Part shown: one piece after another, positions 9,180 through 18,203 of the stretch | Numbering within the stretch: position 1 is the first letter of the stretch | Layout: every line of letters starts with the position of its first letter | Source of the DNA: Pontiella sulfatireligans | GTDB lineage: Bacteria; Verrucomicrobiota; Kiritimatiellia; Kiritimatiellales; Pontiellaceae | Assembly: GCF_900890705.1 (NCBI RefSeq) | Contig: NZ_CAAHFH010000002.1 | Location: forward strand, 1,736,001 to 1,800,000 | Length of the DNA stretch: 64,000 bases | Direction: 5' to 3' | Program-made: the position numbers and the translations under genes | Notes under the pieces: model-generated | What the model was told of the DNA's origin: nothing | Databases searched by the model: none | Seen by the model: the letters and a program-made list of their open reading frames with translations, nothing else

Positions 9180-10769
9180 TTAGGTCTTACTTTCTTCACG
9201 AAGAATCGCTTGCATGATTTCCTCAGCAAATCCTCGCGACCAGTCGACTGCTTGTATGTTCATTCTATAAAAAAATATAAGCTGAGTCTCGGTCGGCGGA
9301 TCGAAATCTTCGGGTGAAGATGGCTCCCACTCCAAAAGATCCTTATGGCATTGCACTATATTTTTTAAAAAAGGTTCCTCTTCTATAATATCTCTTACAT
9401 CAAATCTTGGACCCACGTTGTCCCACTTCTTTGTCGGTCGTTTATTGAGGATAGCAGTTTTAGGTTTTTGATACCTTTGCGGTGCGTCATCGGATTTCTT
9501 CGGTGGGATGCTCTTATAAAAGTCATACGCTGGAGCATTAATTATTTTATTTGCATCCTCCACGCTCATTTCTAAGGTATTCGTATGTCCATTTCTGAGT
9601 AGCCATTTGATCTGCTTAGGTGTTGCAAGCCCTTGGACTTTCCTTTCGTCTAATATCTTAATCACCATGTCCGCATACCCGCGCTCCCAGTTTGTCGTAT
9701 CGAATCCCCTATTTATCAACCATCGATTCTGTTTAGCCTTAATTTGACTAGAGTCATCTTGTGTTTGTGCCTTCCAATGAGCCAGTCGAGCATCTTTCCG
9801 TGAAACTTCATTAAGAAACACATCATCTAAAGTATGCTTGCATATGGCTGATTTTTCTACAGCAAGATTTTTTACTTGTGGTGCGTGGTTCTTTTGCTCC
9901 GACTGTTGTGGCTGTCTCGGATACCCAAAACGCAATAAATCCTCAAGCCCGATCAGCTCCAATCCATTGCCATGGGCAAAATCAGAAACTGATCCGGTGA
10001 ATGTGGATCGCGAAACCAAAATGGCCCGGGGAACATTTAAATGTATTTTCACCCCCAACAGCTCCCTAGCATCTTTGATTCCAACCGGAGAGGCATATGC
10101 CTTGCATTGAATGATTATTTTTTGTCGCCCCTTATGAGCCCAAATATCGACTCCTTCATCGCCGGATTTTTTTGTAACTCGTACCTCATCAACCATCCCG
10201 CAGTGCTTTAAGCACAAGGCCACATCTTCCTCAAACTCATACGGATTTAAGTTGAGCCAATAGTCCTCTTGTTTTTGCTTCTCTAGACGAATTTTTAATT
10301 GCCTCTCCCTTTCACGTTGCCTGCGCACATTTTGTTCTCTTTCGTTCAACAATCGATCTCTGCACTCAACCGCCAGTTCGTATTCGGCAACAGCTTGATC
10401 ATATTTGTTTGTATTCAATAAATCTTGAGATGTTTTTATGTCCTGCTTTTCGGAAACAAGCGCCCCTCCTGCAAGCCCACCAAGAATGAACCCGATAAAA
10501 CCGGCTCCAAAAGAAAGGCATCCGCCAATAACCGCCCCAATAGCGCTGGTCGCAATTAAAGTTGTATTGTCTGACTTGGTTCTGGATTCCTGTCGGGCAT
10601 TATAGTCTTCACGACAACGCCGGTAGGTTGTTGCATTCAAGGAAAAATCTGAAAGAGAGGGTGAAACAAACTGACGACGTACACCCATGACCTCACTCGG
10701 ATAGGAAGTGATCGCACGCTGATTCTTGAAATCATCAACTAAGCGTTGTGTGTATTCATAGTTGTTCAT
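9180..10769 (-). CDS. Mrr-type restriction endonuclease domain protein with membrane-like N-terminus
   Basis: 529 aa from the ATG at 10769. That ATG has no clear ribosome site; a TTG at 10808 in the same frame, with AAGGG ten bases upstream, is the alternative. A glycine-zipper hydrophobic stretch near residues 70-105 (AIGAVIGGCLSFGAGFIGFI) is followed by a charged coiled coil (ECRDRLLNEREQNVRRQRER). Next comes an Mrr catalytic domain: NPYEFEEDVALCLKHCG, then KKSGDEGVDIWAHK (metal-binding Asp) and IIIQCKAY (QxK), a PD-(D/E)xK core. The C-terminal half has two similar repeats, each ending in W-x-R-G-(Y/F)-A-(D/E). Mrr enzymes cut modified DNA; a defence role is inferred from family and neighbours. 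Confidence 0.8.
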   Translation of the reverse strand: MNNYEYTQRLVDDFKNQRAITSYPSEVMGVRRQFVSPSLSDFSLNATTYRRCREDYNARQESRTKSDNTTLIATSAIGAVIGGCLSFGAGFIGFILGGLAGGALVSEKQDIKTSQDLLNTNKYDQAVAEYELAVECRDRLLNEREQNVRRQRERERQLKIRLEKQKQEDYWLNLNPYEFEEDVALCLKHCGMVDEVRVTKKSGDEGVDIWAHKGRQKIIIQCKAYASPVGIKDARELLGVKIHLNVPRAILVSRSTFTGSVSDFAHGNGLELIGLEDLLRFGYPRQPQQSEQKNHAPQVKNLAVEKSAICKHTLDDVFLNEVSRKDARLAHWKAQTQDDSSQIKAKQNRWLINRGFDTTNWERGYADMVIKILDERKVQGLATPKQIKWLLRNGHTNTLEMSVEDANKIINAPAYDFYKSIPPKKSDDAPQRYQKPKTAILNKRPTKKWDNVGPRFDVRDIIEEEPFLKNIVQCHKDLLEWEPSSPEDFDPPTETQLIFFYRMNIQAVDWSRGFAEEIMQAILREESKT

Positions 10770-10782
10770 GTTGATAGAGGTG

Positions 10783-10827
10783 TTAGCCGTCCTTGCTCTT
10801 ATAGACAATCAGACTTTGCCCTTCCAT
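10783..10827 (-). pseudogene. rhuM 5'-end remnant (14 codons)
   Basis: The reading MEGQSLIVYKSKDG then TAA aligns with the first residues of the intact RhuM protein at 12064 (MGTHNLIIYKTKDG). It sits at the same distance from the shared leader repeat. It is the surviving start of a second rhuM whose body has been lost; the Mrr gene begins 14 bp further on. Confidence 0.65.
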
Positions 10828-10956
10828 GGAGTCTCGCTCCAGAATTAATCAACTTTGCAGGAATAGGATAACGCCAACCGCTTGCCTCGAAAAGCAGACA
10901 TAGGGATTAATTGCAGAGGCAACCTTACCGTTGATCGAGTTCAACTTGCCGGTTAG
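10783..10956. repeat. Long imperfect direct repeat, copy A (about 174 bp)
   Basis: Pairs with 12020-12194. The best conserved core (about 53 bp, roughly 47 identical) includes TTAATTGC, GCAGACA and AATAGGATAACGC on the plus strand. Homology runs through the leader and into the first 14 codons of rhuM, so it is a duplication of a gene-start segment. On the minus strand TTGCCTC and GAGGCAA could form a stem in copy A. Confidence 0.7.
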
Positions 10957-11053
10957 AGCAAACCAAGGAATCTCGTAGGAGTAAATGCACAGACTCCGTG
11001 TCAGTTCTATTATTTCACCTTTCATTTGCATCAGCGTATGCTTGTACGTCGCT

Positions 11054-12064
11054 TCACCCAATACCATGTTCCCGTTTGATGTTTTCCTCAAGCTTCCGGA
11101 GCTCTTCGAGATCCTGTGCGTCGGCGGTTTCGGCATCGTGTTTTTTGCGACGGTCGTTGAAGGCTTCATATTTGGCGCCGGAGCGCGCTTCCATTTTGGC
11201 ACGGCTGACGGAACCTTTGTGGTCGAGCAATGCCATGTCGTTTCCGGCGATGATGCGATCGACGTTTTCGCGCCAGAAATCCATGGTGATGTCGATCCGG
11301 TTCTTGGCGCGCAGTTCGGCGGTTTCGAGGAAGATGACGACGAGGCGGTTGAGGCTGTCGATCTCGTCGGCGGTGAGATAGTTCTTGGCCACGATCACAT
11401 CGCCCTTGCGGACGATGGAGCCCATCCAACTGGTAAGCCCCATGTTGGGCTTGGAGGCATCGGCGCGGTCGGTAACGATTTCCGCCGCCGTGCGGCCGGT
11501 GACGGCAAAGAGCAGTTTGTTCTGCGTTTCGGCAAAGAACATCTGGGTCGCTTTATCGGAGGGGTCGTAGTCGCTGCACAGGGCGAAGAGGTCGCGCACC
11601 TTCTGGTAGAAACGCTTTTCCGAGGCGCGGATGTCGCGGATGCGGGCGAGCACTTCGTCGAAATAGTCTGGGCGGCCATCCGGGTTTTTCAGCCGCTCGT
11701 CGTCCATGACAAAGCCCTTGACGATATATTCGTGCAGATGGCGGTTGGCCCACTGGCGGAATTGGGTACCACGGATGCTGCGGACACGAAATCCGATCGC
11801 CAGAATCATCGGCAACGCATAGTGACGAACGTTGTAGTCCTTGCCATCGGCGGCAGTTGTCAAGAAATCCTTTACAACTGAAACTTCATCCAACTCATTC
11901 TCTTCCAGAATGTTCAGTATATGTGCGCTTACATTTTGCTTGGAGGTGGCAAAAAGTCCGGCGAGCTGGCTCTGGCTGAGCCAGACATTGCCGTCGCGGG
12001 CATGGAGCGCCACCGACGCCTTGCCGTCCTTGGTTTTGTAGATGATCAGGTTGTGCGTCCCCAT
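11054..12064 (-). CDS. RhuM-family protein (virulence RhuM, PF13310-like)
   Basis: 336 aa, full length for RhuM. The N-terminal half is DNA-binding-like (VWLSQSQLAGLFATSKQNVS), followed by the family signatures YNVRHYALPMILAIGFRVRS and GTQFRQWANRHLHEYIVKGF. The C-terminal half holds YDPSDKATQMFFAETQNKLL and LTADEIDSLNRLVVIFLETA. The molecular function is unknown, but the family often lies within type I restriction-modification loci and genomic islands. The ATG is preceded by GGAG. Copies of a 174-bp repeat lie on both sides. Confidence 0.9.
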   Translation of the reverse strand: MGTHNLIIYKTKDGKASVALHARDGNVWLSQSQLAGLFATSKQNVSAHILNILEENELDEVSVVKDFLTTAADGKDYNVRHYALPMILAIGFRVRSIRGTQFRQWANRHLHEYIVKGFVMDDERLKNPDGRPDYFDEVLARIRDIRASEKRFYQKVRDLFALCSDYDPSDKATQMFFAETQNKLLFAVTGRTAAEIVTDRADASKPNMGLTSWMGSIVRKGDVIVAKNYLTADEIDSLNRLVVIFLETAELRAKNRIDITMDFWRENVDRIIAGNDMALLDHKGSVSRAKMEARSGAKYEAFNDRRKKHDAETADAQDLEELRKLEENIKREHGIG

Positions 12065-12194
12065 GCCACTTCGCTCCGGATTTAACCAACTTGCTTTAAT
12101 AGGATAACGCGAACCCCTTGCCTCGGGAAGCAGACAAAGAGATTAATTGCCAACAGGACTCTTCCCATTGATCCGGTTCAAGTTTCCGATTAGC
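12020..12194. repeat. Long imperfect direct repeat, copy B (about 175 bp)
   Basis: Partner of copy A at 10783-10956. It covers the rhuM leader and first 14 codons (12020-12064). It ends next to the broken bioB remnant, so one recombination event may have created both edges. Confidence 0.7.
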
Positions 12195-12228
12195 TCACGG
12201 ATGAAAATAAACCGAGAAGCACAATCTT

Positions 12229-12648
12229 TCAGATGAGGAAGATGCGGCGGATGAAGAATGCCGCCTCGCAAATGGTCTGCATCTCGCTTTCGGACGGGGC
12301 GCGGGAGTTGGAATCACGCAGTAGCGCAGAGCCTGCATGTCCATTGCGCCTTGGGGCGCCGGCCACGATTTCGTCGGCCGATTCCATCGGGTATTCCTCC
12401 ACCTCGGTCGAGACGGATTTGGACTGGCTGCAAAACGAACAGTTTTCCGGGCACGCGCCGCTCTTGGCGTTTTTCAGCACGTGCAGGCTGATCTTCTTGC
12501 CGAAAAAGTTTTTACGGATGAGACAGGTCGCCTGCAGCACGTCGAGCAGCTCAACGTCCGACGAGTTGAGCACCGCCAGCGCCTCCTTTCGGGTAATCGG
12601 CTCGCCGCCGTCTAAAATTCGGTTTGCCAACGCCTTCCATTCATGACC
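12229..12648 (-). pseudogene. bioB: Truncated, frameshifted biotin synthase
   Basis: The translation from 12648 downward matches the N-terminus of BioB: HEWKALANRILDGGEPITRK, LLDVLQATCLIRKNFFGKK and the radical-SAM motif CPENCSFCSQS. After about 100 residues the frame slips: AMDMQALRYCVI continues in another frame and SESEMQTICEA returns in the first. The remaining roughly 200 residues, including the later cysteines and the barrel end, are gone. No in-frame ATG is near the expected start. Functional BioB must come from elsewhere or be missing. Confidence 0.85.
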
Positions 12649-12724
12649 TTTTGCCTCATGTTTAAAATTAAGCGAAGGACAGTAGCGACCGTTGCAAAGG
12701 AAGCAAACGTGGACTGCGTCTAAA

Positions 12725-13663
12725 TTAGAGGCTTTCTGCCGCCTGCTCCATCCGGCTTCGGACAGCCTCTTCGAGCGAAGGCATTTCGGAGGCCGCAATG
12801 GCGGAGCGGTAGTCGGCGATGTTCTTTGCGCCCATGCAAATGGTGTGCGCGCCGGGATGGTCGAGAATCCAGCGGATGGCCGCCTGCGCCATGGTCATGC
12901 CCTCGGGCAGGCACTCCGCGAGCACGGCAAAACGGGAATAATCCTCGTCCGCGCACCAGTTCGAACGGTTGTCGTCGGAGCGGAATTCGGGGGCCTGCTT
13001 AAAATATTTACCGCTCAGCCGCCCTTGCGCCATCACGCCGCGCAGCTGCGTTCCGAGGTTGTTTTCCTGCGCGAGCTTCCAAAGTTCAGCCTGCTCGTCG
13101 AGCAAGCTGGTAGCGAACTGGACGATTTCGACCGTTTTGGCGACGACCATCTTTTCCAGCAGCTCCAAGTCGTTGGTCGAAATGCCGTAGGAGCGAATCT
13201 TACCCTGCTTCTTGGCCTTCTCCAACACGGCGCGGCCTTCGTCGAGAGCGGCGGCTTCGGGGGCGCAGTGGTAGAGATAGACGTCGATATAGTCGGTTTT
13301 CAGGCGCCGCAGCGAACCTTCGACGCTGGGCATAATGGTTTCCGGGCTGGAGTCGTCAATACGTACGTTGCCTTCGCCAACGCGGTAGCCAAACTTTGTG
13401 GAAACCACCCATTGATCGCGCCGGCCCTTTAGCGCCTCACCCACGCGGCGCTCGGATTTACCGGCGCTGTATTGCTCGGCGGTATCGATGGCGTTCACAC
13501 CGAGGTCGCCCAGCTCATGGATCATGCGGATGACGTTATCCTTGCCGGGATCGGGGTGCCCATCCGGCTTGCCGTCAAAAAACAACGGACCGCCCAATTG
13601 CCACGCGCCAATGGTGATGGGGGAAACGGAGAGGCCTGTGTGGCCCAACAAATTTAAATTCAT
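12725..13663 (-). CDS. Aldo/keto reductase
   Basis: 312 aa from the ATG at 13663, with AAAAGGGT upstream. An NADPH-dependent (beta/alpha)8 reductase. It shows the family order LGHTGLSVSPITIGAWQLGG, GVNAIDTAEQYSAGKSERRV (Asp and Tyr of the catalytic tetrad), VSTKFGYR (Lys) and IDVYLYHC (His region). The C-terminal MTMAQAAIRWILDHPGAHTI is the cofactor-binding part. Substrate unknown. It follows the SDR gene on the same strand with a gap of about 70 bp, so co-transcription is possible. Confidence 0.9.
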   Translation of the reverse strand: MNLNLLGHTGLSVSPITIGAWQLGGPLFFDGKPDGHPDPGKDNVIRMIHELGDLGVNAIDTAEQYSAGKSERRVGEALKGRRDQWVVSTKFGYRVGEGNVRIDDSSPETIMPSVEGSLRRLKTDYIDVYLYHCAPEAAALDEGRAVLEKAKKQGKIRSYGISTNDLELLEKMVVAKTVEIVQFATSLLDEQAELWKLAQENNLGTQLRGVMAQGRLSGKYFKQAPEFRSDDNRSNWCADEDYSRFAVLAECLPEGMTMAQAAIRWILDHPGAHTICMGAKNIADYRSAIAASEMPSLEEAVRSRMEQAAESL

Positions 13664-13731
13664 GCAATACCCTTTTCGTGAGGCGTAAAACGTGAGGCGT
13701 GAAATCACGCTTCACGACTCAATCATCACGT

Positions 13732-14523
13732 TTACCAAACCGTCTTAGTCGACCCGCCATCCACGGCGATGGTTTGGCCGGTGATGTAGGAGGCTGCATC
13801 AGAGAGCAAGAAAGCGCCGAGCCGGCCGAATTCTTCGATGGTGCCGTAGCGCCCGAGCGGAATGCCTTGTTCGGCGGCCAACCGGATCTCCTCTTCGGAA
13901 AGATCGGAGGCCTCGGCCTTTGTTTTATCCAGGGACTGGACGCGGTCGGTGTCGATCCGCCCCGGCATTAGATTGTTCACGCGAATGTTTTCGGGCGCGA
14001 GCTGCTGCGAGAGGCTCTTGGCGAGGCTCGTTACGCCGGAGCGCATTACGTTGGAGAGCAACAGGAAATCGATCGGCTCCTTCACCGAAACCGAGGTGAT
14101 CGTCAGAATCGACCCGCCACCCGCCGTGCGCATTGAAGGCAGCACGGATCGAATCATCCGCACCGAGCTCATCAGCGTCAGCTCAAAGGCGGACTGCCAC
14201 GCGGCATCGTCAAAAGCATCAAAGTTGCCGGACGGCGGACCGCCGGCATTGACAACGAGCAGATCGACGCCGCCGAAGGCATCGATGGTGTTTTCCAGCC
14301 ATTGGAAAATGGAATCGGGATCCGAGGCATCCAGCACATTGGCCAGCACCTCTGCATCGGTTTCTTCGATCAGCGCATCCGCCGCATCAAATACCTCCGT
14401 CTCGGTGCGTGCTCCGATCGAGACCAGCGCACCTTCGCGCGCCAGCTCGCGGGCAATGCCGAAGCCCAGCCCTTTGCTTGACGCCGCCACCATCGCCACT
14501 TTTCCGTGCAGTCCCAAATCCAT
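13732..14523 (-). CDS. Short-chain dehydrogenase/reductase (SDR)
   Basis: 263 aa, classical SDR length. Rossmann start VAMVAASSKGLGFGIARELA (variant of TGxxxGxG), VVNAGGPPSG (NAG motif) and C-terminal ASYITGQTIAVDGG. The usual catalytic Ser is in SILTITSVSVKEP. The canonical YxxxK is not obvious: the stretch FLLLSNVMRSGVTSLAKSLS has no Tyr at the expected place. This resembles the divergent SDR group with a substituted active site. The ATG follows GAGGAAG closely. Substrate unknown. Confidence 0.88.
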   Translation of the reverse strand: MDLGLHGKVAMVAASSKGLGFGIARELAREGALVSIGARTETEVFDAADALIEETDAEVLANVLDASDPDSIFQWLENTIDAFGGVDLLVVNAGGPPSGNFDAFDDAAWQSAFELTLMSSVRMIRSVLPSMRTAGGGSILTITSVSVKEPIDFLLLSNVMRSGVTSLAKSLSQQLAPENIRVNNLMPGRIDTDRVQSLDKTKAEASDLSEEEIRLAAEQGIPLGRYGTIEEFGRLGAFLLSDAASYITGQTIAVDGGSTKTVW

Positions 14524-14541
14524 CTTCCTCCCCCGTAAAAA

Positions 14542-14718
14542 CTATTCCATTTTGCCTTCCATCCAGTCGGCGATCACGTGGAGCTCTTCGGCGGAATATT
14601 CTCCGTTGAGCTTCACAAACTCAGCGCCATTGACAAATTCGATGAACGGATCATCGAGCTCTAAACAACCGCACGGCCCTTTCGCGGCCGCAATTAAATC
14701 TTTGGGCGATCTTCTCAT
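14542..14718 (-). CDS. Small hypothetical protein, 58 aa
   Basis: The ATG at 14718 follows AAGGAGA at good spacing. The product starts MRRSPKDLIAAAKGPCGC and ends VIADWMEGKME. It is acidic, soluble and has a CGC pair. Family not recognised. It lies directly upstream of the SDR gene on the same strand (gap 18 bp), so the two are probably co-transcribed. Confidence 0.6.
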   Translation of the reverse strand: MRRSPKDLIAAAKGPCGCLELDDPFIEFVNGAEFVKLNGEYSAEELHVIADWMEGKME

Positions 14719-14787
14719 GACAAACTCTCCTTGATTAACAGGACTATATTAGTCGCATATCGTCGCTTGTCAAAACCGGATCACCAC

Positions 14788-15399
14788 TTATGACCGCAGC
14801 AGAAAATAAACCCCCAGAACCACGCCGGCATCGGCGACGGCATGCGTCAGCACCGCAATCGCATAGCCGCCGAATCTTTCGACGGTCCAGCGCCAGAAAA
14901 ACGAACTGCCCGCCAGAACGCCGAAAACCAGAAACAGCCACGGCCAATGAAGCAAATGAAACAGCACCAACACATGGTAGCCGGCGAACAGCAGATCCTG
15001 CCGGCAAAGGCCCGTTGCGCGTTCCGGGGAAATTCCTCGCCAGTGCAGTTCCTCCAGTGCGGGGTGGACGATGGAAAAGTAGGGCATCAACAAAAGCCAG
15101 GCGACCCCCGTCAATCCGTACTGAGCCAGCCACTCCGGCAGCGTGTTTTCGGAGGCGGCGAGCCACGGCCACATGAAATAGACCGCCGGCGCGGCCAACG
15201 CGCAAACCGCCATCCCCGGAATCAGCAGCGGCGCGTTTATTCCGCGCCGCAGGCGCTTCCAAAGCCCAGAAGGCTTTCGATAGAGGAGGAAGGCGATGAT
15301 TCCAGCGTGGTAGAGCAGGATCGCCAGCCACGCGCTGTGGAAAACATACATTCCCAGCAGGACGGCGACATAAGGAACCAGCGCAGCAAGCAGACTCAT
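14788..15399 (-). CDS. CPBP-family intramembrane protease-like protein
   Basis: 203 aa with about six hydrophobic segments. The CPBP (Abi) motif 1 is HPALEELHWRGI (EExxxR), motif 2 is LLFAGYHVLVLFH (conserved His) and motif 3 is AIAVLTHAVADAGVV (HxxxD). The family includes CAAX prenyl endopeptidases and bacteriocin-immunity proteins; substrate unknown here. It is divergent from bioF, with 66 bp between the two starts that must hold both promoters. Confidence 0.85.
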   Translation of the reverse strand: MSLLAALVPYVAVLLGMYVFHSAWLAILLYHAGIIAFLLYRKPSGLWKRLRRGINAPLLIPGMAVCALAAPAVYFMWPWLAASENTLPEWLAQYGLTGVAWLLLMPYFSIVHPALEELHWRGISPERATGLCRQDLLFAGYHVLVLFHLLHWPWLFLVFGVLAGSSFFWRWTVERFGGYAIAVLTHAVADAGVVLGVYFLLRS

Positions 15400-15465
15400 C
15401 GTGCTACGAGTTATATTCCTTTTTCAGGATTGCGCCAATTCCGTAAGTTGGCGAAAGTGCTCCGC

Positions 15466-16629
15466 ATGCGTGAAGACTGGATACAACCGATACTCGACGA
15501 GGCCAAGCTCCAAGGTTTGGAACGGACGGCGCGGGTCTGCCCCGAAGCCGGCGGCATTATTAAGATCGACGGCAAAGAGGTGCTCAACTTTTCGAGCAAC
15601 GACTATCTCGACCTTGCCCGCCACCCGCATGTGATCGACCGCTCACGCCAAGCGCTTGACCAGTTCGGCATCGGCTCGACCGCCTCGCGGCTCGTGACCG
15701 GCACCCTGCCGATCCACGAGGAACTCGAAGCGCGGATCGCCAAAGAAAAAGGATACGAGGCCGCGCTCGTCTTCGGCTCCGGCTACATGGCCAACGCCGG
15801 CACCATCCCAATCCTCGCCGGACGCGACGACTTCATTTTCGCCGACAAGCTCGTCCATGCCAGCATGATCGACGCCTGCAAGCTTTCCGGCGCGAAGCTC
15901 GTCCGCTTTGCCCACAACGATGTCCAAGCAGTGGAAAAGCGACTGGAACAATATTCGGATCATGCCGGACGCAAGCTCGTCATTACGGAGTCGGTCTTCA
16001 GCATGGACGGCGACATTGCTCCGCTGACCGAAATCGCCGAGACTGCGGAGAAGCACGGCGCGATGCTGATGGTTGACGAAGCGCACAGCACCGGCACCTT
16101 CGGCCCGAACGGTGCTGGGCTCATCCGCGAGCACGAGTTGGAAAGCAACGTTACCGTTTCGATGGGAACCATGAGCAAAGCGATGGCCGGCTACGGCGGC
16201 TTCGTCGCCTGCTCCGAAAAACTCCGCCAGCTGCTCGTCCATTCCGCACGCGCCTTTATCTACACCACCGCCCCGCCCCCCGCCGTCATCGGCGCCGCGC
16301 TCGGGGCGCTTGATGTTTTTGAAGCGTCCCCTCGGCTGGGATATATTCTGCAGGCCAACGCCGACTATTTCCGCTCGCTCCTCCACGAAGCCGGGCTCGA
16401 CACCCTGCAAAGCCAGAGCCAAATCATCCCGATCGTCATTGGCAACAACGAAAAGGCCGTCGCTATTTCGCAGCTGCTGCGAAGCGAAGGCATCATCGCC
16501 GCCGCCATCCGGCCGCCGACCGTACCCGCCGGCTCCGCCCGCCTGCGCATTTCCATCACCCTCGCCCACCTCGTAGACGACCTCGAACGCGCCGCCAAAG
16601 CCATCATCAATGCTGTAAAGGACACATGA
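15466..16629 (+). CDS. bioF: 8-amino-7-oxononanoate synthase
   Basis: 387 aa from the ATG at 15466; the frame is open far upstream but that part has no homology. A PLP enzyme joining pimeloyl-ACP/CoA and alanine in biotin synthesis. Motifs are NFSSNDYLDLARHP, GSTASRLVTG, MLMVDEAHSTGTFGPNGAG (Asp and His at PLP) and VSMGTMSKAMAGYGGF (Schiff-base Lys). It starts a bioF-bioH-like-bioC run; its stop overlaps the next ATG (ATGA). Confidence 0.95.
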   Translation: MREDWIQPILDEAKLQGLERTARVCPEAGGIIKIDGKEVLNFSSNDYLDLARHPHVIDRSRQALDQFGIGSTASRLVTGTLPIHEELEARIAKEKGYEAALVFGSGYMANAGTIPILAGRDDFIFADKLVHASMIDACKLSGAKLVRFAHNDVQAVEKRLEQYSDHAGRKLVITESVFSMDGDIAPLTEIAETAEKHGAMLMVDEAHSTGTFGPNGAGLIREHELESNVTVSMGTMSKAMAGYGGFVACSEKLRQLLVHSARAFIYTTAPPPAVIGAALGALDVFEASPRLGYILQANADYFRSLLHEAGLDTLQSQSQIIPIVIGNNEKAVAISQLLRSEGIIAAAIRPPTVPAGSARLRISITLAHLVDDLERAAKAIINAVKDT

Positions 16630-17267
16630 AACCTTCGCTGATTTTAATTTCCGGCTGGGCCCACGGGCTGGACGCCATCAAACCGATGGGCGATGCGCTG
16701 GCTGACCGCTTTGATGTGCAACTCCTGACCGGCGCGCAGGTGCTAAGAGACCTCTGCATTCCAGATGCGGACTATATCGTGACCGGATCGATGGGCGGGT
16801 TGCTGGCGATGGAGCTGCTTCCGGCAAGCTGCAAAAAGCTGGTGCTGATTTCCTCGACCGCCAAATTTTGTGCGGGCAAAGGATATCCCTGCGGAACGCA
16901 CGAAAAAATTCTGAAGCGCATGATCCTGCAGCTGAAGCGCAACCCCATACCCGTGCTCGCAGAATTCTACAAAAACGTCCACTATCCGTACCGTGCATTA
17001 CGAACCGCCCCCTGTTGCTCCCCAAGCGAGTTAGTGGCTGGACTGGAATATTTGCTGGCGTCAGACGTACGGAAAAAAGTTCCAACCATTGGAATTCCCG
17101 TCCTGCTGCTCCACGGCGCTGAAGACCGGATCATTCCGCCGGGCGCCGCCGAGTGGCTTCACCAGCATCTGCCCGACAGCCGGATGAAGGTTTTTAAAAA
17201 CGACGGCCACGCCCTTCCAGCGCATCATTTTGCGGAAATGATGGAAGAAATCTCAAATTTCCTATAG
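16626..17267 (+). CDS. Alpha/beta hydrolase, probable pimeloyl-ACP methyl ester esterase (BioH role)
   Basis: 213 aa alpha/beta hydrolase. The nucleophile elbow is TGSMGGLLAME, with Thr where the first Gly of GxSxG usually sits. The acid is in HGAEDRIIPP and the His in NDGHALP. N-terminal LILISGWAHGLDAIKPMGDA matches the oxyanion region of BioH (GWG..). In biotin synthesis BioH removes the methyl group added by BioC. It is translationally coupled to bioF and followed 59 bp later by bioC, which is strong context for this role. Sequence alone would only give a general hydrolase. Confidence 0.75.
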   Translation: MKPSLILISGWAHGLDAIKPMGDALADRFDVQLLTGAQVLRDLCIPDADYIVTGSMGGLLAMELLPASCKKLVLISSTAKFCAGKGYPCGTHEKILKRMILQLKRNPIPVLAEFYKNVHYPYRALRTAPCCSPSELVAGLEYLLASDVRKKVPTIGIPVLLLHGAEDRIIPPGAAEWLHQHLPDSRMKVFKNDGHALPAHHFAEMMEEISNFL

Positions 17268-17326
17268 TTGCATTGCACGCAAAAATGCCGTAGACCTTCC
17301 GCCGAAATTAGAGAGAACGCTTCACC

Positions 17327-18094
17327 ATGATTGGACAACGATTTTCAGCCGCCGCCGAGACCTATGACCGTCATGCCCGCCCACAGCTGGCGCTGGCGCA
17401 GTCGGTGCTGTCTGTCGTGCCCGAAATGTATCCCGAGCAGATTCTCGAACTCGGCTCCGGCACCGGCCAGCTGACCCGCCTGCTGACCGAACGCTTTCCC
17501 GAGGTGCCCATCGACGCCGTCGATGTGGCCGAAAAAATGGTGCTACACAGCCGCGCCGCCTTCAAGCGCTTCCCACAGATCAAATGGATCGTTGACGACG
17601 CGCAAACCTATTGGGGCGGCGACCGCTACCCATTGATTGTTTCGAGCTCGGCGCTCCACTGGGTGGCCGACCTGCGGGCCACTTGTGAGAATATTTTCCA
17701 GAGCTTGGAACCCGGAGGCACCTTTGCGCTGGGCATGATGCTCAGCGGCACGCTGATAGAGCTGCACGAGCTGCGGCAGGAAATTGCCCCCGAAAAAACA
17801 CCGTCGATCTCTCTGCCGACCTATGAAGAAACCGTTGAGGCGCTCGAGGCCGCCGGCTTCCGCACCGAGCGCAAAAAGCACAGCGAAGAGCAAATTCTTT
17901 ACGACGGCGCGAAGGCCTTCCTCAAAGCCATCCACGAACAGGGCGTAACCGGAGGCCGGGTCAGCGCGGGAAACGCCCCGCTCTCCCGCACCGAACTCAG
18001 CCGGCTCGTCGCCGACTATCAGGAAAACCACGTCGCCGACGGCGGCGTCTACGCCACCTACGAAACCGCCACCTTTCTCCTATCACGCAACTGA
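17327..18094 (+). CDS. bioC: Malonyl-ACP O-methyltransferase
   Basis: 255 aa SAM-dependent methyltransferase of BioC type. The N-terminal signature IGQRFSAAAETYDRHARPQ is typical of BioC. Motif I ILELGSGTGQLTRLL and the DAVDVAEKM acidic loop bind SAM; SSSALHWVAD is the post-II motif. It methylates malonyl-ACP to start pimeloyl synthesis. Last gene of this biotin run; a RAYT gene follows after 109 bp. Confidence 0.92.
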   Translation: MIGQRFSAAAETYDRHARPQLALAQSVLSVVPEMYPEQILELGSGTGQLTRLLTERFPEVPIDAVDVAEKMVLHSRAAFKRFPQIKWIVDDAQTYWGGDRYPLIVSSSALHWVADLRATCENIFQSLEPGGTFALGMMLSGTLIELHELRQEIAPEKTPSISLPTYEETVEALEAAGFRTERKKHSEEQILYDGAKAFLKAIHEQGVTGGRVSAGNAPLSRTELSRLVADYQENHVADGGVYATYETATFLLSRN

Positions 18095-18203
18095 TTCCAG
18101 CCCTCCGAGCAACACAACAAAGGTTTGTACAATTAATAAAGTGACAGGCACATAATAGATTCCATAGTTGACATTCGAGAATTCGGCGTGATATTCAAGC
18201 TTC

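Noticed and set aside
10783..12194. Integron attC sites around a rhuM gene cassette
   Set aside because: Homology extends through the leader into the first codons, unlike attC sites which follow the gene; core sites do not fit GTTRRRY and no integrase is seen.
14842..15465. Upstream extension of the bioF frame by about 200 codons
   Set aside because: It runs antisense through the CPBP gene and lacks homology; BioF family start fits 15466.
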